NCBI GenBank assembly: GCA_963931105.1
Contig: OZ007004.1
Span: 1,922,001 to 1,986,000 of the forward strand
Length of the DNA stretch: 64,000 bases
Reading direction: 5' to 3'
DNA from: UMGS1590 sp900552455
Lineage (GTDB): Bacteria > Bacillota > Peptococcia > Peptococcales > Peptococcaceae
In this document: in pieces, positions 53,854-62,647 of the stretch
Numbering within the stretch: the stretch's first letter is position 1
How the letters are laid out: each line of letters opens with the position of its first letter
The notes under the pieces: generated by a model
What the model was told of the DNA's origin: nothing
The model's input: the letters and a program-made list of their open reading frames with translations, nothing else
Databases searched by the model: none
Made by a program: the position numbers and the translations under genes

Positions 53854-53943
53854 TTATTCTTGAAAACGTGAGAATTTCGACGATCGATAATCTTGAAAAC
53901 GTGTGAAATTGGCATTGCGTTATCCTTGAATTCGTGATAAAGT
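53854..53943 (+). repeat. Three phased direct repeats before the DUF4143 ATPase
   Basis: TTATTCTTGAAAACGTGAGA, ATAATCTTGAAAACGTGTGA and TTATCCTTGAATTCGTGATA, with the CTTGAA core at 53859, 53892 and 53925: exactly 33 bp apart. The last copy is itself partly palindromic. The SWIM-to-ATPase gap (205 bp) holds nothing else clear. Confidence 0.75.
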
Positions 53944-53981
53944 TGTACAAAACAGGATTTTCAGCGCATAGGGAGGCGGCA

Positions 53982-55337
53982 ATGATGAAGCGAAAAATTT
54001 ATACGACGCTGTTGGATTGGAAGGAGCGGCGCGCAGGAAAAACGGCGCTATTGATTGATGGGGCGCGGCGCGTAGGCAAGAGCTATATTGTTGAGGCGTT
54101 CGCAAAAAAAGAATACAGATCGTATATTCTCATCGATTTTTTTACTGCCAGCCAGGATGTGAAGGACCTTTTTGAAAATTATCTGCATGATCTGGATACG
54201 TTTTTTCTGTTCTTGTCGAATTATTATCAGGTGAAGCTTTATCCGCGAGAAACGTTGATCATTTTTGACGAGGTGCAGGAATTTCCACGTGCACGCGGTG
54301 CGATCAAATATCTGGTTGCCGATGGAAGATACGACTATATTGAAACTGGGTCGCTCATGTCGATCAAGAAAAATGTGCAAGATGCGCTGATCCCATCGGA
54401 AGAACATCACGTAAATCTGTATCCGATGGATTTTGAAGAATTTCTTTGGGCACTGGGCGACGATATGCTCATGCCATTTATCAAGGAGCGTTTCGAAAAA
54501 AAGCAGCCGTTGGGGCCGGCGCTCCACCGGAAAGCAATGGATCTTTTCAGGCAATATCTTATCGTTGGCGGGATGCCGCAGGCTGTGAAGGAATTTGTTG
54601 AATCACGCGATTTTGATGAGGTGGATAGGGTCAAGCGCGATATTTTGACGCTCTATCGTGCAGATATGATGAAGCATGCGCAGGGCTATGAGATCAAAGT
54701 GGCCAGAGTGTTTGATGAAATACCGGCGCAGCTGCAAAAACATGAGCGCAAATTCAAACTGGCTGATTTAGAAAAAAATGCGCGCATGCGCGACTATGAG
54801 GATGCGCTGTTTTGGCTGGATGATGCCATGATCGTTAATACTTGTTACAATTCAACGGCGCCAAATATTGGGCTGAAATTAAATATGGATCGCCTGACGC
54901 TGAAATGCTACATGGCTGATACAGGCTTGTTGATCAGCCACGCTTTTGATGAAAATGGCATTGTCAGCGAGGAAATTTATAAAAAGATCCTGTTTGATAA
55001 GCTGGAAGTCAACATGGGGATGATCGTTGAAAATGTGGTGGCACAAATGCTGGTTGCCAGTGGCCACAAGCTGTACTTTTATTCAAACCCATCCCGCGAA
55101 GATAAAAACGCGCGCATGGAGATCGATTTTTTGATCGCAAAAGATAAGATCAGCAATCGGCACAATATTTCACCGATCGAGGTAAAATCCAGCACGCGCT
55201 ACACGTTGACTTCGCTGCGTAAATTTGTCACCAAATATAAGGAGCAGACACACATTCCTTATGTCATCCATCCAAACGATTTTAAAGAAGAGGATGGCAT
55301 TGTCTATTTGCCGCTGTATATGACCCCGATGCTGTAA
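53982..55337 (+). CDS. AAA_14/DUF4143 ATPase with PD-(D/E)XK-like tail
   Basis: The 451-residue protein (from ATG 53982, behind GGGAGGCGG) has Walker A DGARRVGKSYI near residue 26, Walker B TLIIFDEVQEFPRARGAI near residue 85 and the sensor FTAS/ETGSLMS region, then a winged-helix segment and DUF4143. Near the end MEIDFLIAKDK and ISPIEVKSS give the acid-x-lysine pattern of PD-(D/E)XK nucleases. The family is common and poorly understood; many members accompany mobile or defence loci. A mere housekeeping role is not known. Single gene with its own terminator. Confidence 0.82.
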   Translation: MMKRKIYTTLLDWKERRAGKTALLIDGARRVGKSYIVEAFAKKEYRSYILIDFFTASQDVKDLFENYLHDLDTFFLFLSNYYQVKLYPRETLIIFDEVQEFPRARGAIKYLVADGRYDYIETGSLMSIKKNVQDALIPSEEHHVNLYPMDFEEFLWALGDDMLMPFIKERFEKKQPLGPALHRKAMDLFRQYLIVGGMPQAVKEFVESRDFDEVDRVKRDILTLYRADMMKHAQGYEIKVARVFDEIPAQLQKHERKFKLADLEKNARMRDYEDALFWLDDAMIVNTCYNSTAPNIGLKLNMDRLTLKCYMADTGLLISHAFDENGIVSEEIYKKILFDKLEVNMGMIVENVVAQMLVASGHKLYFYSNPSREDKNARMEIDFLIAKDKISNRHNISPIEVKSSTRYTLTSLRKFVTKYKEQTHIPYVIHPNDFKEEDGIVYLPLYMTPML

Positions 55338-55376
55338 AAAACGGCTGAGCGCGGAATGCGTTCAGCCGTTTTTCGT
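55336..55376. terminator. Terminator between DUF4143 ATPase and lysA
   Basis: AAAAACGGCTGA...TCAGCCGTTTTT arms, suited to both converging genes. Confidence 0.85.
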
Positions 55377-55383
55377 TATGCGA

Positions 55384-56625
55384 TTAGAATTTCAGCGTTG
55401 CAAAAAGATCGTCAACGGTTTCGGCGCGGCGGATGAGGGTGACGCTGTGGTCTTCGTTCAGCAGGAGCTCAGCGCTGCGGAGCTTGCCGTTGTAGTTGAA
55501 GCCCATGGAGTGGCCGTGGGCACCGGCGTCGTGGATGACGAGGAGGTCGCCTTCTTCGATCGCTGGCAGTTCGCGCTGGATGGCGAATTTGTCGCAGTTT
55601 TCGCAGAGGCTGCCGACGACGTCGTAAACGTGGTCATGCGGTGCGTCTTCCTTGCCGAGGACGGTGATGTGGTGGTAAGCGCCGTACATGCCTGGGCGCA
55701 TGAGGTTGGCCATGGAGGCGTCGACGCCGATGTAGTTGCGGTAGGTGTCCTTGTGGTGGATGGCGCGGGTGACGAGGTAGCCGTAAGGGCCGGTCACCAT
55801 GCGGCCGCATTCGAGCATGATCTTGAGTGGATCGAGGCCAGCTGGCACGATGATCTCGTCGTACATTTTCTTGATCAGGCTGGAAACGTATTCGAGATCC
55901 ATTGGTTCCTGCTCTGGGCGGTATGGGATACCGATGCCGCCGCCGAGGTCGACGAAGGAAATGCGCACGCCGGTTTTTTCGTACACTTCGACGATGAGAT
56001 CGAACATCATCTTGGCAGTTTCTGCGAAATATTCTGGGTTGAGCTCGTTGGAAACGACCATGGTGTGGAGACCGAATTTTTCGCAGCCTTTTTCTTTGCA
56101 GATGGCGTAGGCTTCGATGATCTGATCCTTGGTGAGGCCGTACTTTGCTTCTTCTGGCTTGCCGATGAGCTCGTTGCCGTCGCGCAGCGGGCCAGGGTTA
56201 TAGCGGAAGCAGATGGTCTTTGGCAGCTGGTGCTTGCGTTCGACGTATTCGATGTGGCTGATGTCGTCGAGGTTGAGGATGGCGCCAAGTTTGATGGCGT
56301 AATCATATTCTGTCATCGGCGTGTTGTTCGAGGAGAACATGATGTCTTCGCCAGTCATGCCGACCTGCTCGGAGAGAATGAGCTCTGGCAAGGAGCTGCA
56401 GTCGGCGCCGAGGCCTTCTTCCTTGAAGATCTTCAACAGACTTGGGTTTGGTGTGGCCTTGACGGCAAAGTATTCTTTGAATTCCGGCGCCCAGCTGAAT
56501 GCGTTTTGCAGGCGGTGGATGTTGTCGACGATGGCTTTTTTATCGTAGATGTGAAATGGGGTTGGATAGGTTTCGGTGATCTTTTCCATTTCTTCTTTGG
56601 TAAAAGGAACGGTTTTTTTGGACAT
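55384..56625 (-). CDS. lysA: Diaminopimelate decarboxylase
   Basis: The 413-residue fold type III PLP enzyme shows the PLP-lysine in YFAVKATPNPSLLK near residue 50, the glycine loop FVDLGGGIGIPYRP, and the C-terminal CENCDKFA with the catalytic cysteine region and GAHGHSMGFNYNG. It makes L-lysine from meso-diaminopimelate as the last step. It could act on other substrates, such as ornithine, but the GPYGYLVTRA and CGR motifs fit DapDC. ATG behind AAGGAGG. No lysine riboswitch fits: the mRNA leader is only about 25 bases. Confidence 0.87.
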   Translation of the reverse strand: MSKKTVPFTKEEMEKITETYPTPFHIYDKKAIVDNIHRLQNAFSWAPEFKEYFAVKATPNPSLLKIFKEEGLGADCSSLPELILSEQVGMTGEDIMFSSNNTPMTEYDYAIKLGAILNLDDISHIEYVERKHQLPKTICFRYNPGPLRDGNELIGKPEEAKYGLTKDQIIEAYAICKEKGCEKFGLHTMVVSNELNPEYFAETAKMMFDLIVEVYEKTGVRISFVDLGGGIGIPYRPEQEPMDLEYVSSLIKKMYDEIIVPAGLDPLKIMLECGRMVTGPYGYLVTRAIHHKDTYRNYIGVDASMANLMRPGMYGAYHHITVLGKEDAPHDHVYDVVGSLCENCDKFAIQRELPAIEEGDLLVIHDAGAHGHSMGFNYNGKLRSAELLLNEDHSVTLIRRAETVDDLFATLKF

Positions 56626-56655
56626 GTTTTTGCCTCCTTGAATAATTATACTAGT

Positions 56656-56684
56656 AGCTTAATAGAACCTTTGCCGGTTGTCAA
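56656..56684 (-). promoter_or_regulatory. Promoter of lysA
   Basis: Minus strand TTGACA, 17 bases, TAAGCT; a TATAAT-like hexamer lies a few bases further on. Confidence 0.55.
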
Positions 56685-56848
56685 GATTTGCTGCGGATAA
56701 TTTCGTGCCTGGTGCCCATAGTCGCACAATTCTCTATGTTTCCGGCGTATCTGCATTTTCATGCAGGATATGCGTATAGTATTGAAAAGAAGATGGATAC
56801 ATTAATACACTAATACACAAAGAGTACGTTGCTCCCGGAAATAAGCTG

Positions 56849-56883
56849 TTGACAACTTTGGTAAGCGGTGGTATATTGATACC
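56849..56883 (+). promoter_or_regulatory. Promoter and operator of the TetR-KTR-transport locus
   Basis: TTGACA, 17 bases, TATATT. The dyad GGTATATTGATACC (56870-56883) covers the -10, and a further AATACC half site follows. The other part of the 300-bp gap (56685-56848) shows only AT-rich sequence with short TAATACAC repeats. Confidence 0.78.
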
Positions 56884-56925
56884 GTAAGAATTAATACCAA
56901 TGGAATGAATTTCTGGAGATGAACG

Positions 56926-57561
56926 ATGGCGAAACGTATCGAGGGAGCGACAGAAAAGCTGCTGGCCTGCGCTCAGGAAGAATTTTTGGTCAGGGGCTAC
57001 GATGGGGCGTCGTTGCGCGCCATCGCTGAAAAAGCTGGCTACACAAAAGGTGCGATCTATATCCGCTATCCTGACAAAGAAAGCTTATATCGCGCACTCG
57101 TTGAGCCGGCAGCAAATGGTTTCTGCGAACTTTTGGAAAAATCTTTGTCAGGATTCAGCGCGCTTTCCGCAGGCGAGCAGACGGTGCAGATGTTTGATTA
57201 TGCCAACGACGGCTTTCCAGCGATTATTGATTACCTCTATGATCACTTCGACGCTTTCAAGCTGCTTTTCACCAGCGGAGAGACGTGCGTGTATCAGGAA
57301 TTTATCCATCGCGTTGTGGAATTGGACACCACTTGCACGACGAATTACATTGCAGTGTCGCATAATGACGCGTTGACGAGTGAACGGCTCACGCCGGATC
57401 TGCATCATCTTTTGTCCAGCGCATTTTACACCGGCATGTTCGAAGTGATCGTTCATGATATGCCAAAAAGCGAAGCGGTGGAGCATATTCGCAGAATGCG
57501 GCGCTTCTACAGCGCTGGCTGGCAGACGATTTTTTCAGCGGACGGAGGTGAGGTTGTGTGA
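56926..57561 (+). CDS. TetR-family regulator of the transport locus
   Basis: The 211-residue protein has the N-terminal helix-turn-helix KLLACAQEEFLVRGYDGASLRAI followed by KGAIYIRYPDKESLYRALV. The C-terminal domain is unlike that of the TetR at 39407. A GGTAT/ATACC operator lies over the -10 of its own promoter, so it is autoregulated and likely represses the downstream KTR-ABC-ECF genes. ATG 56926 with CTGGAGATG upstream. Confidence 0.87.
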   Translation: MAKRIEGATEKLLACAQEEFLVRGYDGASLRAIAEKAGYTKGAIYIRYPDKESLYRALVEPAANGFCELLEKSLSGFSALSAGEQTVQMFDYANDGFPAIIDYLYDHFDAFKLLFTSGETCVYQEFIHRVVELDTTCTTNYIAVSHNDALTSERLTPDLHHLLSSAFYTGMFEVIVHDMPKSEAVEHIRRMRRFYSAGWQTIFSADGGEVV

Positions 57562-57755
57562 ATGGATGGGTGGACGACAGCGGATGGATTCATTGTCCGA
57601 CGTGTGGAAATAAGACGCGCACGAAAATCCATGCAGATACGGTGTTGAAACATTTTCCACTGTTTTGTCCGAAATGCAGGCGGGAGCATCTCGTCGATGT
57701 TAACAGAAAACAGATTATTATTGTAGAGCCAGACGCTGAGACGCAGAGCCGATGA
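57558..57755 (+). CDS. Cysteine-rich KTR-domain protein
   Basis: A 65-residue protein with WIHCPTCGNKTRTKIHADTVL and FPLFCPKCRREHLVDV: two CPxC knuckles and the KTR sequence that names the family. It begins with GTG, overlapping the stop of the TetR gene (GTGTGA). The family is often found near TetR regulators, tetracycline genes and ABC pairs in gut Firmicutes; function unknown, zinc binding likely. Its stop codon is inside the left arm of a strong terminator. Confidence 0.8.
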   Translation: MNGWVDDSGWIHCPTCGNKTRTKIHADTVLKHFPLFCPKCRREHLVDVNRKQIIIVEPDAETQSR

Positions 57756-57794
57756 TCACGAGGATTTTCCTCACGGTCATCGGCATTTTATTTT
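57748..57794 (+). terminator. Terminator between the KTR gene and the ABC genes
   Basis: GCCGATGA/TCATCGGC outer arms, GAGGA/TCCTC inner arms, then ATTTTATTTT. It begins inside the last codons of the KTR gene and stands as a partial barrier before the transport genes. Confidence 0.82.
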
Positions 57795-57825
57795 GTGCAG
57801 AAAATTTTTTGAAGGGAGCGATTTT

Positions 57826-59586
57826 ATGGAAGAGCGGCGTGGTAAAGTGTGCTTGATGACATTCATCCGGCCACATAGAAGCGGATTTGCGCTTTCTGTA
57901 GTGCTCGCCATCATCAGTGTGGCGAGCGGATTGGTGCCGTATTTTGCAGTGGCAGAGATTGTGAATCTGCTCATCAGTGGTGAAATGGATTTTTCTGTGT
58001 ATTTACAGTGGGGGCTGATCGGTCTGATCGCTTATTTTGCTCGGTCGGTTTTTCATGGACTTTCTACGAGATGCTCCCATGAAGCGACGTTTCGCGTTTT
58101 GTCAGAAATACGGCGGACCATTGCTGAAAAACTGACGCGTGTTCCGATGGGATATTTGACGGCCACGCCTTCCGGTAAACTGAAAACGACGATGGTGGAA
58201 CGCATTGAGCAGATGGAGGTGCCACTGGCTCACATCATTCCGGAGATGACAGCGAATTTGTTGGTGCCTGTGGCGCTTGTCGTCTATCTGTTTGTGTTGG
58301 ACTGGCGCATGGCGCTGGCATCGCTCGCGACGATTCCGCTTGGGATGCTTTGCTACATGGCACAGATGAAGGAATATCCAAAAAAATATGCCGCAGTCAT
58401 GCAGGCAAACAAACATATGAACGCTACCACCGTGGAATACGTGGGTGGCATCGAGGTGATTAAAGCGTTCAATCAGAGCGCGGCGTCCTACGAAAAATTC
58501 ACTGACGCTGTCCGGCAGAACACGCGGCTCATGTTGGAGTGGATGAAATCGACGCAAGGCTATTCTGCGCTGATGATGACACTCTGGCCGGCTGTTCTGA
58601 TCGCTGTGCTTCCTGTGGGGTGTCTACTCTATCAGAACGGCAGCCTTTCAGCGTCGGATTTTATCACCATCGCGATCCTTTCACTCGGCATCATTGGGCC
58701 GTTGGTCGCAGCTATTTTCCTGACCGATGATTTTTCAAAGATCGCCACCATTACTGGAGAGATTGCGGCGGTGCTCGAAGAACCGGAGCTCGATCGCCCA
58801 AAGGCACAGAAAAAGTTGGAAGGGCACGATATTTCTCTGCGGGATGTACATTTTGCTTACAAAGACGTGCAGGTGTTGAACGGCGTCAGTCTCGATATCA
58901 AAGCGGGCATGCGGACGGCGCTCGTAGGTCCGTCGGGTTCCGGAAAATCGACTATTGCCAAGCTCATCGCTTCTTACTGGGATGTGAGCAGCGGGCGCAT
59001 TACGATTGGTGGCATCGATGTGAAAACGTTGCCACCGGAACAGGTGATGGATCTGATCGGCTATGTGTCGCAGGATAATTTTTTGTTTAACGTTTCTGTG
59101 CGGGAGAACATTCGTATGGGACGACCGGAGGCGACAGATGAAGACGTGGAAGCCGTCGCCAAAGCAGCGGGCTGTCACGATTTCATCATGAGCCTGACAC
59201 ATGGTTATGACACGATCGTTGGCGGCGCAGGCGGACATCTCTCCGGTGGCGAACGTCAACGTGTGGCGATCGCGCGAGCGATGATGAAAAATGCGCCGAT
59301 CGTGATTTTGGATGAAGCAACCTCTTATGCCGATCCGGAAAACGAAGCGATCCTGCAGGAGTCCATTGGCCGTCTGACACGTGGGAAGACGCTCATCGTC
59401 ATTGCGCATCGGCTGAGTACGATCACAGAAGCGGATCAGATCGCTGTGGTGGATGACGGACGAATTGTGGCAGTTGGCAAACATGCGGAACTCTTGCAGC
59501 GCTGCCCGCTGTATGCGCAGATGTGGGCAGCGCATACGCGCTCGCGAGGCGTGGCTTGTGCAGAAGGAGGTGAGCGCCATGTTTGA
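57826..59586 (+). CDS. ABC transporter ATP-binding/permease protein (YbtP-like)
   Basis: The 586-residue half-transporter has six membrane helices and a C-terminal ATPase: Walker A GPSGSGKST, signature LSGGERQRVAIARA, Walker B IVILDEATS and H-loop IAHRLSTI. Such exporter-fold pairs with siderophore import function are YbtPQ and IrtAB; the next gene encodes the partner. Start ATG 57826 behind AAGGGAG rather than an upstream TTG. It overlaps the second half-transporter by eight bases. Direction of transport is inferred from the context. Confidence 0.85.
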   Translation: MEERRGKVCLMTFIRPHRSGFALSVVLAIISVASGLVPYFAVAEIVNLLISGEMDFSVYLQWGLIGLIAYFARSVFHGLSTRCSHEATFRVLSEIRRTIAEKLTRVPMGYLTATPSGKLKTTMVERIEQMEVPLAHIIPEMTANLLVPVALVVYLFVLDWRMALASLATIPLGMLCYMAQMKEYPKKYAAVMQANKHMNATTVEYVGGIEVIKAFNQSAASYEKFTDAVRQNTRLMLEWMKSTQGYSALMMTLWPAVLIAVLPVGCLLYQNGSLSASDFITIAILSLGIIGPLVAAIFLTDDFSKIATITGEIAAVLEEPELDRPKAQKKLEGHDISLRDVHFAYKDVQVLNGVSLDIKAGMRTALVGPSGSGKSTIAKLIASYWDVSSGRITIGGIDVKTLPPEQVMDLIGYVSQDNFLFNVSVRENIRMGRPEATDEDVEAVAKAAGCHDFIMSLTHGYDTIVGGAGGHLSGGERQRVAIARAMMKNAPIVILDEATSYADPENEAILQESIGRLTRGKTLIVIAHRLSTITEADQIAVVDDGRIVAVGKHAELLQRCPLYAQMWAAHTRSRGVACAEGGERHV

Positions 59587-61309
59587 TGCGTACAAAAGAT
59601 TTTTCCATTTCGCCGCTGCAGAAAAAAGCACCTGGTATAAAGGCATGGCGTTTGAATTTGTTCGGAGCATTTTTGAAGCGTTCCAATTTTTTGCGCTGTT
59701 GGTGGTTTTTCGCGCGTTGGTGGAAAATGAAATGTCCGGAGCGACAGCTGCATTGGCATTTGGTATCATGGCGGTCAGTGTCGCGGGCGCGGCATTATTC
59801 TGGTATCTGGCGCACAACAGCGAGGGCCATGCCAATTATCAGATGTGCGCAGAAAAACGGATTCACATTGGCGAGCGTATGAAGTATATGCCAATGGGCT
59901 ACTTCAACGCGCAGAGCTTGGGCAGTCTGACAGCGGCGGCTACGTCGACAATGGATGATCTAGAGAGCATGTCGTTTGCGGTGATCGCGCGGACGATGGT
60001 TGGCATGATCAGGACGGCGATCTTTTCACTGGCGATTTTCTTTTTCGATTGGCGTATCGGCGTGGTGTTCCTTCTGGGTATGTTGCTGTTTCTGTGGGTC
60101 AATGCGCGCCTGTTGAAAAAATCGCGGCAGCTTTCACCGGGGCGTCTCGCTGCGCAGACCAAACTGGTGGATGCTGTGCTGGAATATATCCAGGGCATGA
60201 GCGTGGTGCGCGCATTTCACGGCGAGCGCGCTGCGAAACAGACGCTGAACGATACGATCAGTGAGACAGAGCGCCAAAATTTCAAACTGGAGCGCAAGCG
60301 CATTCCATACAATGTACTGGAACAGATTGTGCTGCGTGCGACTTCTATGGTGGCGATTCTGCTTTCGGTGTGGCTTTTTCTGATGGGGAGCATGTCACTT
60401 TTCACTTGTTTAATGATGGTGATCTCTGCGTTCCTGGTTTACAGCGAGCTGGAATCTGCCGGAGAGATGTTTTTCATGCTGCCAATGATCGATGCATCCA
60501 TCGATCGGGTTGAAGCGATTGATCGGGCGCCGAAAATGGACGCAGGCGGTTCTGTGCAGACCCCGAAAACATTCGACATTAAATTTGATCATGTGAGCTT
60601 TTCGTACGGAGCGCGCAGGATCATTGACGATGTGAGTTTTACGATTCCTGAGCGCACGACAACGGCCATCGTTGGCCCGTCTGGCTCTGGAAAAACGACG
60701 CTGATCAGTTTGATGGCACGGTTCTGGGATGTGGACCAGGGCGCTGTCAGAGTAGGTGGCATCGATGTGCGTGATTATGCGCTGGACAGTCTGATGGCGA
60801 ACATCAGCATGGTGTTTCAAAATGTTTATCTCTTCAACGACACGATTGAAAACAACATCAAATTCGGCAAGCCGCAGGCAACGCACGAGGAGGTGGTGGC
60901 AGCGGCAAAGGCCGCTTGCTGTAACGATTTTATTGCAGAACTGCCAGATGGCTATCAGACTGTCATTGGTGAAGGCGGCGCGACGCTTTCCGGTGGCGAG
61001 CGCCAGCGGATCTCGATCGCTCGCGCGATGCTTAAGGATGCGCCGATCGTCATTTTGGACGAGGCGACGGCGAATGTCGATCCGGAAAACGAGGACCGTC
61101 TGCAGCAGGCGATTGAAGCGCTCACACACGGCAAGACGATTGTCATGATCGCGCATCGTCTGAAAACCGTGCAGAGCGCCGATCAGATCCTCGTACTTGA
61201 CAACGGACATATTGTCCAGCGCGGCACCCATGCAACGCTCATGAAAGAGCCGGGCATTTATGCCGATTTCATCGGCGTGCGTGAACAGGCGCTCAGCTGG
61301 AAATTATAA
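59579..61309 (+). CDS. ABC transporter ATP-binding/permease protein (YbtQ-like)
   Basis: The 576-residue partner subunit has membrane helices, then Walker A GPSGSGKTT, signature LSGGERQRISIARA, Walker B IVILDEATA and H-loop IAHRLKTV. ATG 59579 has AGGAGGTGAG upstream. The gene overlaps the YbtP-like gene before it, and the ECF S-component gene starts 21 bases after its stop, so all are probably one operon. Heterodimer with the product of 57826. Confidence 0.85.
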   Translation: MFDAYKRFFHFAAAEKSTWYKGMAFEFVRSIFEAFQFFALLVVFRALVENEMSGATAALAFGIMAVSVAGAALFWYLAHNSEGHANYQMCAEKRIHIGERMKYMPMGYFNAQSLGSLTAAATSTMDDLESMSFAVIARTMVGMIRTAIFSLAIFFFDWRIGVVFLLGMLLFLWVNARLLKKSRQLSPGRLAAQTKLVDAVLEYIQGMSVVRAFHGERAAKQTLNDTISETERQNFKLERKRIPYNVLEQIVLRATSMVAILLSVWLFLMGSMSLFTCLMMVISAFLVYSELESAGEMFFMLPMIDASIDRVEAIDRAPKMDAGGSVQTPKTFDIKFDHVSFSYGARRIIDDVSFTIPERTTTAIVGPSGSGKTTLISLMARFWDVDQGAVRVGGIDVRDYALDSLMANISMVFQNVYLFNDTIENNIKFGKPQATHEEVVAAAKAACCNDFIAELPDGYQTVIGEGGATLSGGERQRISIARAMLKDAPIVILDEATANVDPENEDRLQQAIEALTHGKTIVMIAHRLKTVQSADQILVLDNGHIVQRGTHATLMKEPGIYADFIGVREQALSWKL

Positions 61310-61330
61310 AATGAATGGGAGTGAATCAAC

Positions 61331-61915
61331 ATGGAAAAGAAAAATATTGGTATCAAAGATCTGGTGAATCTCGGGCTTTTCACAGCGATCTATTTTGTTC
61401 TCTTTTTTATCAGTGGAATGACGGGATTGATCCCGTTCATGGCCGTGTTCTATCCGGTGCTATTGGCGGTGCTCGGCGGGATTCCGTGCATTCTCTTTTT
61501 CTCGAAGACTCAGAAATTTGGTCTGGTGACGATGATGGGCATTCTCATGGGACTTATCACGTTTTTAATGGGCTACGGTCCCTATGCACTGATCACCGGC
61601 GCAATCTGCGGCGCGCTGGCCGATCTGGTCATGCGTGCTGGCGGCTACAAAAGCTGGAAACATATGATTATCGGCTATTGTCTGTTCAGCGAATGGGCGG
61701 TGGGTTCTCAGATGATCATGTTTATTTACAAAGATGCGTATCTGGCAGGCTATGTTGAAACGCAAGGGCAGGATTATGCCGATGCGGTGTCGATGCTCTT
61801 GGCGAATTATATGATCCCTGTTGTCATTGTCGCGATCGCTGTTGGAGCAATTATTGGTGCTTATCTGGGCAAGGCGACGCTGAAGAAACACTTCAAGCGT
61901 GCGGGGATTGCCTGA
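61331..61915 (+). CDS. MptD-family ECF transporter S component
   Basis: The 194-residue membrane protein has about six helices. It matches the MptD/Trep_Strep group of substrate-binding S components: LGLFTAIYFVLFFISGMTGLIPFM at the N-terminus, FLMGYGPYALITGAICGALADLVMRAGGYKSW (read in parts GAICGALADLVMR) in the middle. S components bind a small compound and join the ATPase-T core. The substrate of this group is not established; metal, siderophore or peptide-like ligands are possible. Overlaps the next gene (TGATG). Confidence 0.8.
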   Translation: MEKKNIGIKDLVNLGLFTAIYFVLFFISGMTGLIPFMAVFYPVLLAVLGGIPCILFFSKTQKFGLVTMMGILMGLITFLMGYGPYALITGAICGALADLVMRAGGYKSWKHMIIGYCLFSEWAVGSQMIMFIYKDAYLAGYVETQGQDYADAVSMLLANYMIPVVIVAIAVGAIIGAYLGKATLKKHFKRAGIA

Positions 61916-62637
61916 TGCGCCTGGGAACAGCGAATAATGCGCAGGAAGAGCGGCTGGTCGTTCTCGATCCGCGCACGAAGCTTTACATGCTCCTGCTTTT
62001 CAATGTGATCATGTTCTCTTCTGCTACAGAAAGCATGGCGGTGATACTCAAAACACTGTTGGCAGCGCTGGCCTTTCTGATCTTGCTGAATGCCGGAAAA
62101 ACAAAAATAGCATGGATCTACCTGGCGCTCTACGTGCTGGCCAGCCATTGCGAATGGGTTCTCGGCTATTTTTCAGGAATGAGTGTAGTGGGATTTCTCG
62201 TGCGTTTTTTCACGGTGATCCTTGCGCGTATGATGCCGGGGCTCATGGTAGCGTATGCGATTTTGTCGACGACAAAGGTGAGTGCTTTTGTCGCTGCCAT
62301 GGAGCGATTACATCTGAGTCAGAAGATTGTGGTGCCTTTTGCGGTGATGTTCCGTTTCTTCCCGACGATCGCTGAGGAATATCGTTCTATTCAGGATGCG
62401 ATGCGTCTTCGTGGCATCGGCTTGCGCTGTGGGCCAGCGGCGATACTCGAGTATCGGCTCGTGCCGCTCATCGTTTCGGTTGTGAAGATTGGTGACGAGC
62501 TGTCGGCAGCGGCGGTGACGCGTGGGCTTGGCGGGGACATTCCGCGCACACATTACTGTCGCATTGGCTTCGGCATCTGGGACGGAATCCTATTTATCGT
62601 GATGACGGCGGCACTTGTGCTCTATCTTTCATTGTAA
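61915..62637 (+). CDS. ECF transporter transmembrane T component
   Basis: The 240-residue protein has five or six helices and the two cytosolic coupling motifs of EcfT/CbiQ: AMRLRGIGLRC (A-R-G type) and AAVTRGLGG, which dock to the ATPases. The N-terminal DPRTKLYMLLLFNVIMF is typical. It links the S component at 61331 to the ATPase at 62648. Codon overlap with the S gene suggests equal production. Confidence 0.87.
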   Translation: MRLGTANNAQEERLVVLDPRTKLYMLLLFNVIMFSSATESMAVILKTLLAALAFLILLNAGKTKIAWIYLALYVLASHCEWVLGYFSGMSVVGFLVRFFTVILARMMPGLMVAYAILSTTKVSAFVAAMERLHLSQKIVVPFAVMFRFFPTIAEEYRSIQDAMRLRGIGLRCGPAAILEYRLVPLIVSVVKIGDELSAAAVTRGLGGDIPRTHYCRIGFGIWDGILFIVMTAALVLYLSL

Positions 62638-62647
62638 GGAGAAAGTC

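Noticed and set aside
55378..56700. Long plus-strand reading frame of 440 codons opposite lysA
   Set aside because: It is an antisense shadow: the minus strand encodes a complete, motif-bearing diaminopimelate decarboxylase, and the plus-strand product is low-complexity Val/Asp/Phe sequence.
56626..56700. Lysine riboswitch before lysA
   Set aside because: The probable promoter leaves only about 25 bases of leader, too short for the L-box aptamer.
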